Assembly (NCBI RefSeq): GCF_016808095.1
Contig: NC_068977.1
Location: forward strand, 26,623,364-26,687,363
Direction: 5' to 3'
DNA length: 64,000 nt
DNA from: Vigna angularis
Lineage: Eukaryota > Streptophyta > Magnoliopsida > Fabales > Fabaceae
Positions 25,598 to 37,499 of this stretch are shown here, one piece after another. The notes beneath the pieces are model-generated. The model searched no databases. It was not told where the DNA came from and worked only from the letters and a program-made list of their open reading frames with translations. A program made the position numbers and the translations under genes. How positions within the stretch are numbered: position 1 is the first letter of the stretch; each line of letters opens with the position of its first letter.

Positions 25598-26362
25598 TTA
25601 GCAGATAACACAGCCACAAGGATTCTCCTCGTAACCCTTGACATAGTAACCATGACTGTACTGTGGTGGTATCATCTGATAAGAAAGTGGATAGGGTTCA
25701 TACACCTTGACAGCTACTTTTTCTGCCTCTTTCTCTTTCTCTTTTTTCTCCTCTTTTGCTGCTTCAACTAAAACTATTTCAGTGTGACAACACTTTCGTA
25801 GCTTCAACACAGCACACACCGGATCAATGTTCCCTGATATGACCATTTTCTTCTCTTTCAGGTCAACAGAAACAGATTGAATCCCTGCAAAATTATCGAG
25901 TCTTTTGAAACTGCATGGCATGTGTTATGTTATTTGATACAAAACCAAAACTTGATTGAAAAAGAAAATCACGATACCATGAAGATCAGATACTGTTTTC
26001 ATAGCCTTATGCTTGATTCTTTCATTGTTCAACTCCACTCTTAGCACCACTTTCTGCTACACAACAAATCAAAGAGCTGCTAAAACTCAACCACTAATAC
26101 TTCTAACCAACACCACACTTTCTAGTACACTTTTCTTGACACTTACTTATTCATTTATTAAAATAAATTTTATAACTAATAAATTTTATCACTTTTAATA
26201 AATTTTAATTAAAAACACGATTTCTTGTGCTTTTAATTCTAAAAATGAAAGAAAATTGAAGTGAAAACACAAGCCTAAGTGGAAACAAACATTTTAAAGA
26301 TGTGAAAAAACTTAAGAAAAATTATTTGGTTCATCGCATGAGAGTATTGTTCTTACCTTCAT
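25598..26362 (-). CDS. HMA-fold isoprenylated plant protein (HIPP-type), copy 2
   Basis: Exons 26362-26357 (ATGAAG), 26053-25978 and 25884-25598, with GT-AG introns of 303 and 93 bp. The product is 122 residues, the same length as copy 1. The HMA fold begins MKKVVLRVELNNERIKHKAM and continues SVSVDLKEKKMVISGNIDP and KLRKCCHTEIVLV. There is no CxxC pair in the metal-binding loop (ELNNERI replaces it), although a CC pair follows LRK later in the domain. The linker is strongly charged (EEKKEKEKEAEK) and the protein ends CGCVIC, a CaaX box with an extra nearby cysteine. It is the most diverged of the intact copies, with NIDPVCAVLKL where the others have [11 protein letters not shown] or [11 protein letters not shown]. 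Function by family: a membrane-anchored HMA protein with unknown ligand. Confidence 0.9.
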
Positions 26363-26475
26363 CGTTGTTCTATAGCTTCCTTGAGAAAGCTAGAGTTGGA
26401 ATATCTGTTGATAAGGATTTTTATATATTTTTCAAGTTAAAGGAATTTGTGAGAAATATGGATGGGAATGAGCAA

Positions 26476-26518
26476 TACTTATAATAGCATATGTGTATAG
26501 CTAGTCAACTAGAGTCAA
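26476..26518 (-). promoter_or_regulatory. TATA-like box and two W-boxes upstream of copy 2
   Basis: TATAAGTA lies at 26483-26476 on the minus strand, about 115 bases before the ATG. W-box cores TTGAC lie at 26508-26504 and 26518-26514. A CACTA element begins only 83 bases further out, so this gene has a short private promoter. Confidence 0.55.
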
Positions 26519-26600
26519 CCCAATTTAATTTAATTTTTTTGTATAATTATGTTATTAATATAAAGTATGAATGGACTTTTAATAAACACTAATCACTCTT

Positions 26601-27656
26601 CACTAGTAAAGTAAAAGAAAACGAAACCGATTATTTTCGCTTATACGCAGTCATTTTGCAACCGAGACATATACAAACGAGACAAAATAGGGTAGACCTT
26701 TTGCCTCGATTCTGAACCGAGGCAAAAAGGTGTGTAATTTTGCCTCGTTTCAAATCCAACCGAGGCAGTAGAGGGGTTTTATCTCTTTTTTGTGTTATTT
26801 TTTGTTTTCACCATTTGTTAGGTCAATTGTTAGCCCTTGGCCACAATCCATCAACGCCCACCGCTTCATCTCACACCACCATCATCAAAGATTCTGAATT
26901 ACGAAGAACGAGGACGACATGCTCCTACCATCACCTGTAGAGAATCAATCAAACACCACCACTTTTGCAGAGAATCAATCAAACATAAAACAACCCAATC
27001 GAATTCAGAAAAAGGGGACGAAAGGAAGCTTCCTCCTTCACTACGAATTAGAACAGAGAGAAGAAGAAGAAGAACAAGAACGACCACCGCGCCCTTGCAC
27101 TCGCGTCTCCGACGCGCCATTGATGATCCATCCATTGTGCCTCCATCGAAACAGAGAAGAGGAAGGAAGCCTCCCTCTTGCCAACGAAAGAAAATGGGAG
27201 AAAAGAGAGGAGTGGCGTAACTTTTGTCTGAAAATGTCTCTGTTTGCGAAATTTAACATTAAACACATGTTATTACCTCAGTTTTTTTTAACCGAGGCAA
27301 TAAGGGTCTATGATCTCACTTCTATAAAGAACCGATGCCTAAACCTTCTCAAAAAAATAAAAAATAAAAATTTCAGCTATTTTATGCCTTGGTTCTTTAA
27401 ACAATCGAGGTAATAGACCTTTGCGATAATTACAAAAATGTCACTGCACCAATTTTAGGCATTAATACTTTGTGAATCGAGGCATATACGTTTGTGATAA
27501 TTACAAAAATGTCACCGCACCAGTTTTAGACATCAGTTCTTTTTGAACCGAGGCATATACGTTTGCGATAATTAGAAAAATACCACTGCGCCATTTTTTC
27601 TTCGGTTACAACTACATCGATGTCAAATGCGCGAGTTAAAATTTTTTTTACTAGAG
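26601..27656. mobile_element. Non-autonomous CACTA element, AACCGAGGC family, copy 2
   Basis: The left end reads CACTAGTAAAGTAAAAG and the right end TTTTTTTTACTAGAG (one change from CTAGTG). Flanks are CTT and CTC, a 3-bp target duplication with one difference. AACCGAGGC and GCCTCGGTT subterminal repeats are abundant. The GC-richer middle is open in several frames but shows no known domain. It lies about 240 bases upstream of the ATG of the second HMA gene. Confidence 0.8.
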
Positions 27657-27984
27657 CTCGAAAAACTAATTAATCATTTTTAGTGGGTTTCTTCTCAGCC
27701 ACATCGTTATAGATTTAAATAACTTTTTTCATTTCTTAAAAGTAATAGTGCTTTGGTTTTAGGTTCTTATGATTTTTTTTTCCTTGTGATCCCTATTTTT
27801 AACTTTCCCATGCAAAGATGTATAATGTTATACGAATAGAATTGTCAAACCAGTGTTGACTTGACGCCATTAAAAATATCACATTTTCTTAATTTGAACT
27901 GATTATGATATTTACTCGAATGAAAAATGACTAAAATCAATATTATAACCAACCCTTTTAAAACTCATTATTTTGTGGAAAAAA

Positions 27985-28375
27985 AATCGTGATAGTAAAC
28001 TAAAGTTGATTTGTTTTCTACTAAACATATATGTAGTTTGTATTTCGTGCCTTCATTTTGAAAACATTAATTAGTTTTTAGTGTCACATTTATTGTTGGT
28101 AGTTGTAGGGAAAATGACTAGATACTAAAGTTGATTTGTTTTCTACTAATGTATTTAGTGATTTCGTGTCCTCATTCTATACTTCAAAACATTAGTTTTT
28201 AGTGTCAATTTATTGTTAGCAGTTGTAGGAAAAAAATGATTAGATAATAAAGTTGATTTTTTTTCTACTAAAAATATATATGTAGTTTGTGATTTCGTGC
28301 CTTCGTATTATATCCTTGAAAAGATTAGTTTTTAGTGTCAATTTATTATTGGTAGTTGTGGAAAGTGAATAGATT
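27985..28375. repeat. Three-copy tandem repeat of about 125 bp
   Basis: Each unit contains CTAAAGTTGATTTGTTTTCT (or close), ATTTCGTGCCTTC, then AGTTTTTAGTGTCAATTTAT and GGTAGTTGT. The copies start near 27985, 28112 and 28238 and have diverged by small changes. No coding region. Confidence 0.85.
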
Positions 28376-28399
28376 TTTTTTTATAAATATGTTATTTAA

Positions 28400-28850
28400 A
28401 CTTTAAAAACAAATGTAAATAATACTTTTAATCCAACAACATAGTTAATTTTTTTTGTTGTTTTATGCAAGTTTCATGTGGACATTTGGATTGAAACATA
28501 TCAAATGTTATAAAAAGTTCAAACACAAACCTAAAATGTTTTTTACATGTATAAAAATAATTTATTTCAGTTAAATTAGAATAATTATATCTATTTATTT
28601 TTAAAGTTTGAATATCAAACTATATCAAAGTTTGAAAAATAGATAAATTTTAATTTCCAAGATTAAAATTATATTTAATTCATAAATAAATAGTTACAAA
28701 AATCAAAATAAAAATATTTTTAAAGGATAAATAATTTTTTATCTATAAAAATTTGAATAGAATATTTACATAAAAAATTGAGTGGAATACTAATGAAGCA
28801 ATGATTTTGTAAAAAAGTGACATAAAGTAGAATGGTCTTTACTTGAAAAT
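28400..28850. other. AT-rich intergenic DNA
   Basis: Nothing recognised. Confidence 0.65.
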
Positions 28851-28854
28851 CAGA

Positions 28855-29090
28855 AACCGTGTTGCTTTTATCTACCCTAGAGAGTTCCTTCATGGAAAAT
28901 GAAATGTTAGAAAAAGTGTAATCATTGAAGCTTTTGTTATATCTTTTTGTTTGAAAAATGATAAGACGTTCCTTGTTATATCCAGAAAAGATAAATTATG
29001 ACGATGAAGTACCAAAATTTGAAGGTTTATAGCATTTCTGCCACATGTTCGTCTTTCATTCACTAGCCAAGCATTTCTTCTTTAACTTTT
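28855..29090 (-). promoter_or_regulatory. HMA-gene distal upstream module, displaced copy
   Basis: Begins AAACCGTGTTGCTTTTATC (plus) and contains CTACCCTAGAGAGTTCC and GTGTAATCATTGAAG. These resemble blocks just upstream of the HMA genes at 50285-50390 and 13018-13110. Here it lies about 2.5 kb from the ATG of copy 2, with a CACTA element and a tandem repeat in between. Confidence 0.4.
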
Positions 29091-29559
29091 ATTTCACTAT
29101 TGAAATTTAGGTCATTCACAATATATTTTAATGAGGTTTTCTCTACTCACCATATGAAAAGGCAGCACAATGAGCATGTTTAACATAAGTGAAATTTTTT
29201 TATGATGGATCATTACGAATTATAGTAAAACAACCTGAAATAACTGTTAGCTCTTATATCAAAAGTTTAAAATAAAGAAAATGACAGTTTTTTTAAGAAT
29301 CTCGTCACTACAAGATTTTTGCTTATTACCGAAGGTTAATTACCGAAGGCCTAGGGACCGTCGGTAAATAAAGTTTTTCGACGGTCAAAATGAGCATTAC
29401 CGAGGGACATGGTGAAATGAATTTACCGAAGGTCAAAAGAGCATTACCGAGGGGTTTGGGGCCTTCGGTAAGAGGCTCGACCCCTTAAACTGAGTAATTG
29501 GGCGTATTGGCATAGGTCGTTCCTAATTTCGTAAGACAACACCCTATTCCCTCTCTGTT

Positions 29560-29880
29560 CTCGCGCCCAATTTTGTAAAAGGTAAACTCTGCGTTGTGCT
29601 CCCTCATCCCCTCCCTATCCGTTCTTGTCCCCAATTTGTGCTTCCCATTGTCGTCGCCCAAGTTTGTCTTCCTCTCCCTCTCCCTTTCCCGTATGTCCGG
29701 TTAGATTGTGTGGGTAGGGTTCAGTGGTGTTCCAGCAGTGCATTGGCATTGCCGTTAAGAGGGTGGTCCGTTAACATTACGAGGTCTGCGAAGGCGTAGA
29801 GAGGAGGGTGCTCCCGTGACGTGAGGGCGGCTGTCGTTGTCAAGGGAGGCTATTGGGAGACGCATTGAGGTATGTTCTTT
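29560..29880 (+). other. Possible leader exon inside the CACTA element
   Basis: A GC-richer stretch that ends with ATTGAGGTATGTTC, a good splice donor, and lies just after the left subterminal repeats. That is where the first exon of a CACTA transcript would be expected. It has a 67-residue frame (29596-29799) with no recognisable domain. It may be a non-coding leader. Confidence 0.35.
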
Positions 29881-32840
29881 ACTGGCTTTTGGATTAATAA
29901 ACTGGGACAAGTTTTCCTTAATATTATTGGAAAGTCAAAATAAAATGAAAAGCAAGTTATTTTGAATTGGTTTAGTTAAATGGGAATAGGAATAACAAGA
30001 AAGAAAGATGTAGATTAGTTGGTAGAAAAGTGGTTCGTGTTGATTTCAGGAAGGAACAGATGCAGTATAGTTACCCATTGAAGCATGTTTAGATGACTGA
30101 GTTAACATAGTAGAGATGAGAAGCAACATGCAGAGGAAGCAAAAGAAGAAAGTGGTTTTGGTATTAATATTTACTACTAGGTTAAGAGTTAGTGTGAGAT
30201 ACAAAGAACCTAAAATTAAACTACCTAAAATTAAACTACCTAAAATTAAACTGGAATAAATTGAATAAATTGATTGGCTTGTTCTTCCGTAGCTGTGTGC
30301 AATGTCAAACCTCTCTGAGAAGTCAAGTCTCCAGTCAAGTTGTTTCCATTTTCATGTAAAACCTGTCTGACAATACAAGTTGTTTCCATTTACACGTGGA
30401 ATTGTATCAGCAACAATTAGACTTGTTGGTTATTTGCTCTTGCAGCCATTTATGATTGAAATAACTCTTTTGTTCTATATTTTCTTTTGCAAGATAAAAT
30501 GTCTTATAAAGTGAATGTACTTCTGTGGTGAGTAAGTACAGATGCTTTCAGCTTTGATTTCTCATGATTGTAGATCATGATTCACTTTAAATTAACCCTT
30601 CATACATGTAATTGTCTTGTCACAATCCTAGGTAAATATATATAAAAAAAACCATGGTTAAATATATATAAAAAAAAGCTTTATGAATTAACCCCCATTT
30701 TTTGTTGTTGTTCCTAAAATTGTTAAGTTTGGTTTCAATTGTAGAAGTTGCTGGTGCTGAAGTAGTGGAGTGTGCTTGTGTGATTGGTCTCTCTAATCTC
30801 AAGGTAATGGATAAACTGAATCAATGTTTTTGTAAGTTGTGTTTTAGTAGCTAGTCTTAGAAAATTCCATCTTGTTCTTGACATGCTAAAGTAAAGTTCT
30901 TTACCAATTTGATTACCTTTTTGTCATACTATGAGTGATCCCATAATATTTAGAAATAAGTGTTGGAAATCCCATGTAAGAACAAATTACACTGTGTGAG
31001 TGTGAGTGAAATCTCACATTACTCAAGTTAGGATTGATAGAACGTTAATCTTACTACTTTAATATCATTTTAAGATATGTATAGTTTGAAATTATTAGCA
31101 AAGTGTTAGATTAAGCAAGCTGTTGAAACTATTGATGTAGAAGGATAAAGTACCTTAAACTATTAAAGGTTGTACACACATTCTCAATGGTGCATGATGT
31201 CCATTGCTACGAAGCAAGGAATTCTTAATCTTCAGCTAATCCAGAGTTTGAACATAGTTTTGAACTCTTTTTACGTTAAAAATTAATTTTTCACTAACAT
31301 TAGAAGTAGAAGTGCCTAAACAAATGTAATCTGAGATACACTGAGTCAAAAATGGACAAGGTTAAGAACCTTGTCCTTCCTAGGCAGTTAGTCTTTTGTT
31401 GATTCTTACCTTAGTGTGTAGGTAGAAATCTTTCAAAACTTTTTCGATGCAACAAAGCTATCAACCTAGAAACCAAAAGAAGGTTTATCTATATGAAACA
31501 CGCTCCTAAGTCAAAGTCCAAGTGCAAGTGACAGTTGGAGCTAAGTGTGGGTGTTGTTTCACAAAGTGCCGGTCCAAAATCATGAGCAAAAAAGGCTTAT
31601 GGTTGCTGAAACTGCAGCTGAAATTGGTGCTGGAACAACAAGAAAGAAGTGCAGTCGGAGTCCAGGCTTGAAGCCCTTTTAAGACCTTATCCACTTCCTA
31701 AAAGATGCTACCCCCTTGGACCAAGGAATGTGAGGTAAAACAGCTGCACCAATTCGTCACGACACCCAAAACCAACACCAAACAGTCAACAAAAAGCAGT
31801 TGACACCTCAAGCAGTTTGAAATTAACACTTGGAGTATGTGCAGACTGTTCAACAGCAAAGAAAGGAACCACAATAGAAAATCAATAGTCCACTTGGCAA
31901 GATCAAGCAAATTCAATGGTTTGGATAGTGAAAAATAAACTTCCAATGGTGTTTGCAACTGAAAAATGACCAAATGAACAGTGCACACAAGTTTGAAATG
32001 GTGAAATAAACTTGCAGAACTGTTTAAATCCCACTGAAACAATTAGATTCATTAATTCACAATAACTTTGGCCTAAAATGCAGCAAACTTTGATGGTTTA
32101 AAGGTCAAGTCTGCATATAGGCTTTTGAAGGACCATTTGACAAGTTCACAGTAGTTTGTAATGACCAAATACACTTGCATGAGTGGTTCAAAAACAGAAA
32201 GGTACACAACTTCTCAAAATCACTATTGTAGTTGCTATTTATGCAGCAAAAAGTGCTAAAACAACACTATAAATGACCAAAACAGCACTATAATGCAGAA
32301 ATAACGTGACAGCAATATATGGAAGCCAATAAAAGTGATTTTTAAACACTTTGGGGCTGGAAGAAAGGCTAGCACACAAGAGGAACTTAAGATAGGGTCT
32401 AGAACAGATTAGAAAAGCAAGAAAAACCCAAAAATAGTGATTGAATTCTGTGCTGGAAAAGTGTTTGATGAAAATTCAAAATTGTTTGATAAAATGCCAC
32501 AAAGAACAGCAGATTTTGTGTTTTGTGGTTTTTGACCTTTCAAATCTGGATAGGAGGGTTTAAAGTGCTTTTTATGATTGCTATACACTTGGATAAGCAT
32601 ATAAATGTATTTGGAAACCTAAAACCAGCTTTTGCCAATCCAAAGATGAAAAAAACCAAAGAAAAACAATGGCAAACAGCAATAAAAATGAACTCTGCAC
32701 CTTACAAAGTGGCTGGAAAAATTAACAGCAGTGGCTAAAATGAGCAACAGTGATTGTGAGGTTCAAATGATTTGTCAATCAAGTTTATATCATCAAATTG
32801 GATGTGTGCCAACACTTAAACAACCAAGGAATACACTACA
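29880..32840. other. Interior of the CACTA element without recognised exons
   Basis: Neither strand shows a long frame with transposase motifs. The part at 31500-32400 has short minus-strand frames (31698-32042, 31506-31694) of low-complexity composition and no family resemblance. It may be introns of the transposase gene or captured filler. Confidence 0.45.
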
Positions 32841-32842
32841 AC

Positions 32843-33721
32843 AGAATTTCAGAACAGAGCGTCTGAAAGGGGTGGCACCCTGCATACTGGTGGGTCGATC
32901 ACCATTCATGAGCATGCCATTCGTATGGTATAATCTCATTACATAACTTTTTCTTTCATAAATAAGTTATGTATATTGTATTTCATATGTACGCTTGTAA
33001 TTCTTAATTATGTTACAGGCACAGGCTCTAGGACGGGCGGTCCATGTTGATGAGGTCTTTGCACAGACTCATGTTCGGAAGGGAACTGATCAATTTGTTG
33101 ATGAAAGATCTCGGAAGACTCATGTAAGCAAATAACACTATTAGTAATTGTTCATTTATGTTATACTATCGTTCCCTGACATTGCTTTTAATGTTTCAAC
33201 AGGAAGACTTTTCTACGAGACTTTCACAGGTTAGATCTGAACATGAGTCAGCTCCTACACCGGATGATGCCAGTAATGCAGATGATGACATCCGTAGGAC
33301 GCAGTGCTGGATCGACACCGTTGGTGGGAAGAAAAAGGGACGAGTCTATGGTGCGGGACAGCTTGCTGCAAACTATACAGCATCCAGAGGAGGTACTCTG
33401 AAGCACCAGCCTTCTTCTTCCACCAGTACTCCTGACGAGGTTCTTCAACTCAGGCGGGAACTCCATGAACGTGACCAGGAGCTCACTGATCTCAGAGCAG
33501 AGTTTACAAATTTGAAGGCCCTGGTCATGACTGTCTTGCCTCAAACCTCACAGGACGTACAAAATATCCCTCCCACCCAATCACGACCTTCCTCATCACC
33601 TGCTGCCACTCAGCAGCCCACTTCAGTCCAACCCTCATCAGTCCAACCCACACCAGTCCAGCCATCAATAGAGGAGCAGGATGATGAAAATCATTCTGAT
33701 GATAGTTATGTACATTATTAG
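32843..33721 (+). CDS. CACTA transposase-associated protein, C-terminal exons
   Basis: Three exons can be followed. About 32843-32928 reads NRASERGGTLHTGGSITIHE and then HAIRM. 33019-33123 begins AQALGRAVHVDEVFAQTHV and ends RSRKTH, followed by GTAAGC. About 33203-33721 begins EDFSTRLSQVRSEHESAPT and ends in a stop at 33721. The HTGGS...HE.HAIRM and VDEVF.QTHVRK patterns belong to the plant En/Spm-type transposase family (Transposase_24 type). A coiled-coil-like stretch (LQLRRELHERDQELTDLRAE) and a Gln/Pro/Ser-rich acidic tail follow. The N-terminal exons were not identified. These exons are uninterrupted, in contrast to the decayed relative at 51870-52930. Confidence 0.8.
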
Positions 33722-34039
33722 GTTTCATTTTCTTATTACTTGTTAGACAAACATTTGGATATTAGAACATTTTGAGTTGATATCATTTCAATGTTAGATG
33801 TACTTACAGACTTTGGATGTTACAACATCCTTGTGTTACATTGTTTTATGTTTGAACTATAAATACATTAATGGATGTCCTGTGGATTATTTGATGTGCC
33901 TTGGATATTGATCATTGTTTGGATCTTTGAAATGCACATTATGCATCTTTGTATGTGTTTGAAAACTGTTATGCAGGTCTGTTTGTAAATGAAATTTGTT
34001 ATACAGGTCTGGGTTGCAGAGGGAAAACCATTTCTCTGA

Positions 34040-34375
34040 AACCTGCTCTGCATTTTACCGAAGGCTTTTGCCCTTCGGTAAATGCCCTCGTCTGCCCATT
34101 ATCGAAGGCTTTCGCCCTTCGGTAATTACCGAAGGCTTTCGCCCTTCGGTAATTACCGAAGGCTTTCGCCCTTCGGTAATTTCCGAGGGCTTTCGCCCTT
34201 CGGTAATTACCGAAGGCTTATGGCCCTCGGTAATTACCGAAGGGCGAAAGCCCTCGGTAATGGTTAGCGACAAGGGATTTACCGAAGGATTTTTGGCCGT
34301 CGATAGGCCTTCGGTAAACATCCATTATCGACGGCTTTTGGCATTTTCCGAGGGCTTCTGGCCTTCGGTAATGCC
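34040..34375. repeat. Inverted subterminal repeats (TTACCGAAGG) of the CACTA element
   Basis: At least six hairpin units of the form TTACCGAAGGCTTTCGCCCT plus TCGGTAA lie in tandem. Each is an inverted pair of TTACCGAAGG around a short loop. The frames through it on both strands (33996-34496, 34055-34321) are artefacts of the repeat. In CACTA elements such repeats are the binding sites of the TnpA-type protein. Confidence 0.9.
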
Positions 34376-34399
34376 CTACTTTTTTGTAGTGCGTGTATC

Positions 34400-35600
34400 C
34401 TTATTACCAGAATGCTTATTTATTTTATTTTTAATTTTTTCTTTCTTCTCTTCTATAAATTGGACCCACTGTCCCTGCTGTGTTCAACGATGCTGAAAAT
34501 AATGAAGAAGATATTTCAAAAAATTAAAAACTAGGAAAAACAAAACAAACAAAACCATGCCTAGTGCAATATTTAGGTTTTAGAAAACAAAAAAGAGAGA
34601 GGAAATAGTGACTAAATTAAAGCGTGATCAAACTCGAAGAGAAATAAAAGAGAAAGTTTGGTTGGTAAAAAAAGAAGAAAACATCTCACTTTTAATTTAT
34701 TTTCTATTTTTCTTCTTTCTTAATAAAAAATATATTATCTAACGTTTTTAGGGAGAAGGAGAATCTATTAATTAACGAAAGAAATAAAAACCAAGTCTAG
34801 TTTAATTTTTTGAATTTTGAAAAAAAAAAGAAAGAAAGAATGAATGAATGACTTAAAAACATCTCTCTTTTCGTAGTTTTTATTTAAAATGTTACAACAT
34901 AACTTTTAACTCGTTTTCTTTCTTGACCAAACATTGGTGTTGGATCACAATTTGTTTGTTTATTATAGTGAAAAAGGGAAAGATTGATTAATGAAAGAAA
35001 AAAAAAACCATGTCTAGCATATATAATATTTTCCTTTGGTTTCAAAATGAAAAAAAAAAAACAAACTAGAAGAGCATAGTTCCCTCCCACATAGCATTCA
35101 TCTCAAACTTGAGAGAGAAAAAAAAGAAAGATTCGTTGGCATGATAAAAAAAACAAATTGTCCTAGCTTTTTATATTTTCTACAAGAAATATTTATGCAA
35201 TTTTTGCATATATAACATCTTTTCTTCCCTTCATCCTTGCACTTTTTACTCTATCAAACAATTTCTAAATGTCTAACTCATTTTCTCTATTATTTACTTT
35301 TTCCTTTTTTATGTTCTCTCTGTCCTAAACCAAAGATATTTATTAGATGACCAAAAATATCTATTCCTACACAAGTAATCAATCATGTACATTTAAGTGA
35401 AAAATACTTCTCATAAAAAGTAGACAATTCTTCTTCTTAGCTTTTGAAAAAGTTAGACAAATCCATTTCTAATAATACAATCAATTATTGGAAGTGGAAG
35501 TTATATTTTACATTATTCTATATACTTGGATGAGAATAAGTTAATAAAATACAGATTATTTTCATTTCTAATGCTAATAAGTATTAAAGAACACTCTCCG
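34400..35600. other. AT-rich intergenic DNA
   Basis: No gene or element ends recognised. Poly-A and CT-rich runs are common. Confidence 0.6.
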
Positions 35601-35639
35601 TTTGAATTTTGGTAGCTATTTATGATGATTAACCCATCA

Positions 35640-36390
35640 AATTTGGTAGCTAGTCGTATATATTTTTTAAAATTATTATTTTAATTTCTTCTCCTCCTCA
35701 CATTTTTTTTACCGTAGAATCATCATAGAATCACCATGATCGATCCTCACCAATAAACTAAGCCATTGCCATCTTTCTCACCTCCAAATTCAATAGAAGA
35801 GATAAAAGAAAATATATATGCATTAAAAAAATTATGAAACCAAAAAAAATCAAGACGAAAGAACAAACCTTTAGTCGCTTTCAAAATAGAAAGAAAATGG
35901 ATATTCATAGTAACAACACGGTGACACACTTTGCATTGGCCTATGAAAGGAAGGAAGGAGAGAAGATTGTATTGGCCTATGAAAGGAAGGAAGGAGAGAA
36001 GACGAAACTTGGAACGTAGTTCGCGTTTGGCCATGAGGAAGGAAGAAAAACAACTCTTGTAATAGAGATTTGATGGAAAAACGACGCAAATGAAAAACCT
36101 TTGCTGAAAATGTAATTTTAACCTTAATAGACAAATATGCTTCAAATCTTTAAATAACCGCTACTTATAATTTTGCAAATAATTTCAAAGATGTCATCAG
36201 TGACATTTTTATAATTATCTGTAAAAACTATAGGCAACGGTTCGTTAAAGAACTTTTGTCTATAATTTTTATAGAAAATTACAAAAATACTACTGTGACA
36301 TTTTTTAAATTATCGGCATAACTATAAACAACCGTTCTTTAAAGAATTAAAACACATACGAGTATAGACTTCGACTATTTTAGTACCAAA
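35640..36390. mobile_element. Possible decayed relative of the AACCGAGGC CACTA family
   Basis: Segments such as GCTGAAAATGTAATTTTAACC and the paired ATTACAAAAATACTACTGTG and GGCAACGGTTC blocks resemble the inner and subterminal parts of 3128-4650 and 26601-27656. No terminal CACTA ends could be found. A 34-bp unit containing CTATGAAAGGAAGGAAGGAG is duplicated in tandem at about 35939-36003. Confidence 0.3.
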
Positions 36391-36664
36391 ACCTATAATT
36401 ATCTTGGGAATCCAAGTGTGAGTCAAAGTCTCATTGGATAGAAATGAAAAAGTAGAGTATTATATAAAGGTGAAAGACCCATTAGCCCATTACCTTAAGG
36501 TTTTGAGTAGAGAGTGGTGATAATCTCTTATGTGATTGGATTCAGATCTCATTGGTATTTGTATCTCTCTAGTGAACCTCTTTCTCGATAAACCTAACAA
36601 ATTTAAAAATTGTATTGCATTTTTTTTAAATCGAAACATGTTAGACCATTTTGAAAAATCCTTT

Positions 36665-36669
<5 letters not shown>

Positions 36670-36710
<41 letters not shown>
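36670..36710. repeat. (TA)n microsatellite
   Basis: About 20 TA dinucleotides, immediately downstream (in gene orientation) of the HMA pseudogene. Confidence 0.95.
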
Positions 36711-36711
<1 letters not shown>

Positions 36712-36747
36712 TATCTTTTGCTGAGTCCTTATGCTTTTTTCACTTTT

Positions 36748-37020
36748 TGTGGTCTGGTCGAAACTAATGTGACACCTCTTTGGTAGCTTGGCGGACCAAC
36801 CAGATAAGATCAATTTCTTGTCTTTGTGTCAATATAAACGGAATTTTCCCCTTGAATTATTTGTTAAAGAAAATCAATGGACCCTTGACTCTGTAGATGA
36901 GGGATGTTCTTTCTTGAAACGAGAGAAGTTGTAGTAGGGTTAAAGTTTAGATACCTCAAAGACCAAATAATGTCTTTTTAGCTTTTTGCTTGATTCCATC
37001 ATCATGCAAGTCATCTTTGT
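36748..37020 (-). pseudogene. Decayed HMA (HIPP-type) gene copy
   Basis: On the minus strand 37020-36954 aligns with exon 2 of the intact copies and still reads DLHDDGIKQKAKKTLFGL before a stop next to the GGTATC splice donor; the VVLKV start is missing. Exon 3 is recognisable at about 36838-36748, with matches to the ATTGAC...AAAGACAAGAAATTGAT, AAGCTACC and GTGTCACA...TTAGTTTC blocks, but with deletions and frame breaks. Exon 1 and the C-terminal end were not found. It sits on the same strand and in the same series as the four intact genes. Confidence 0.8.
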
Positions 37021-37499
37021 TACAAAACAAATGAAAGAGCAGTTAGCACATGATAACAAAATACTTAATTATTTTTACATCCTAAAAATGAAATGAAATT
37101 GTAGTTAAATAAATGGTTTCACCTTTACTCTTTTCTCTCATTCCAAACAAACAAAAAAATCTTCTTTTCTTTCTCATATATTATATAAAAGATGACATTT
37201 AAGCACATTATAGTTGTACAAATCATTCTTATGCGTTGTTTGTGCAGTGGTTTGCTAAGATTGTACTATGTAAACCTATGGAAACAAACCTAATTTTGGA
37301 GATAAAACAGTAAACCATATTCCATACATCATTCTTACAGAAGTAGATTTAGTTCTCAAGCTAGATATCAAATGTTACAAAATGAGCAAAATAATGTCAC
37401 AAGTTTGGTCATGCAACAAAAGATTGTCATCTTCAATTCAGAGAGGCAAAATTCTGGGAGTACAAGACATTAGGGTAACAATTAAAGACATAAAAATAT

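Larger units (their letters stand above)
29306..34391 (+). mobile_element. CACTA (En/Spm-type) DNA transposon, 5.1 kb
   Basis: The left end reads CACTACAAGATTTTTGC and the right end in reverse complement reads CACTACAAAAAAGTAGGG. Both sides are flanked by CGT, a perfect 3-bp target duplication. Subterminal regions (about 29320-29475 and 34050-34375) are packed with ATTACCGAAGG in both orientations. The interior has an exon-like region at 29560-29880 and the 3' part of a transposase gene at about 32843-33721. I see no long frame for the DDE transposase (TnpD-type), so it may be non-autonomous. Confidence 0.92.

Noticed and set aside
26740..27413. Several overlapping frames upstream of HMA copy 2
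   Set aside because: They lie inside a non-autonomous CACTA element, are open on both strands and match no protein family I know.
33996..34496. 166-codon frame with repeated EGFRPSVI
   Set aside because: It is the translated subterminal repeat of a CACTA element, open on both strands.
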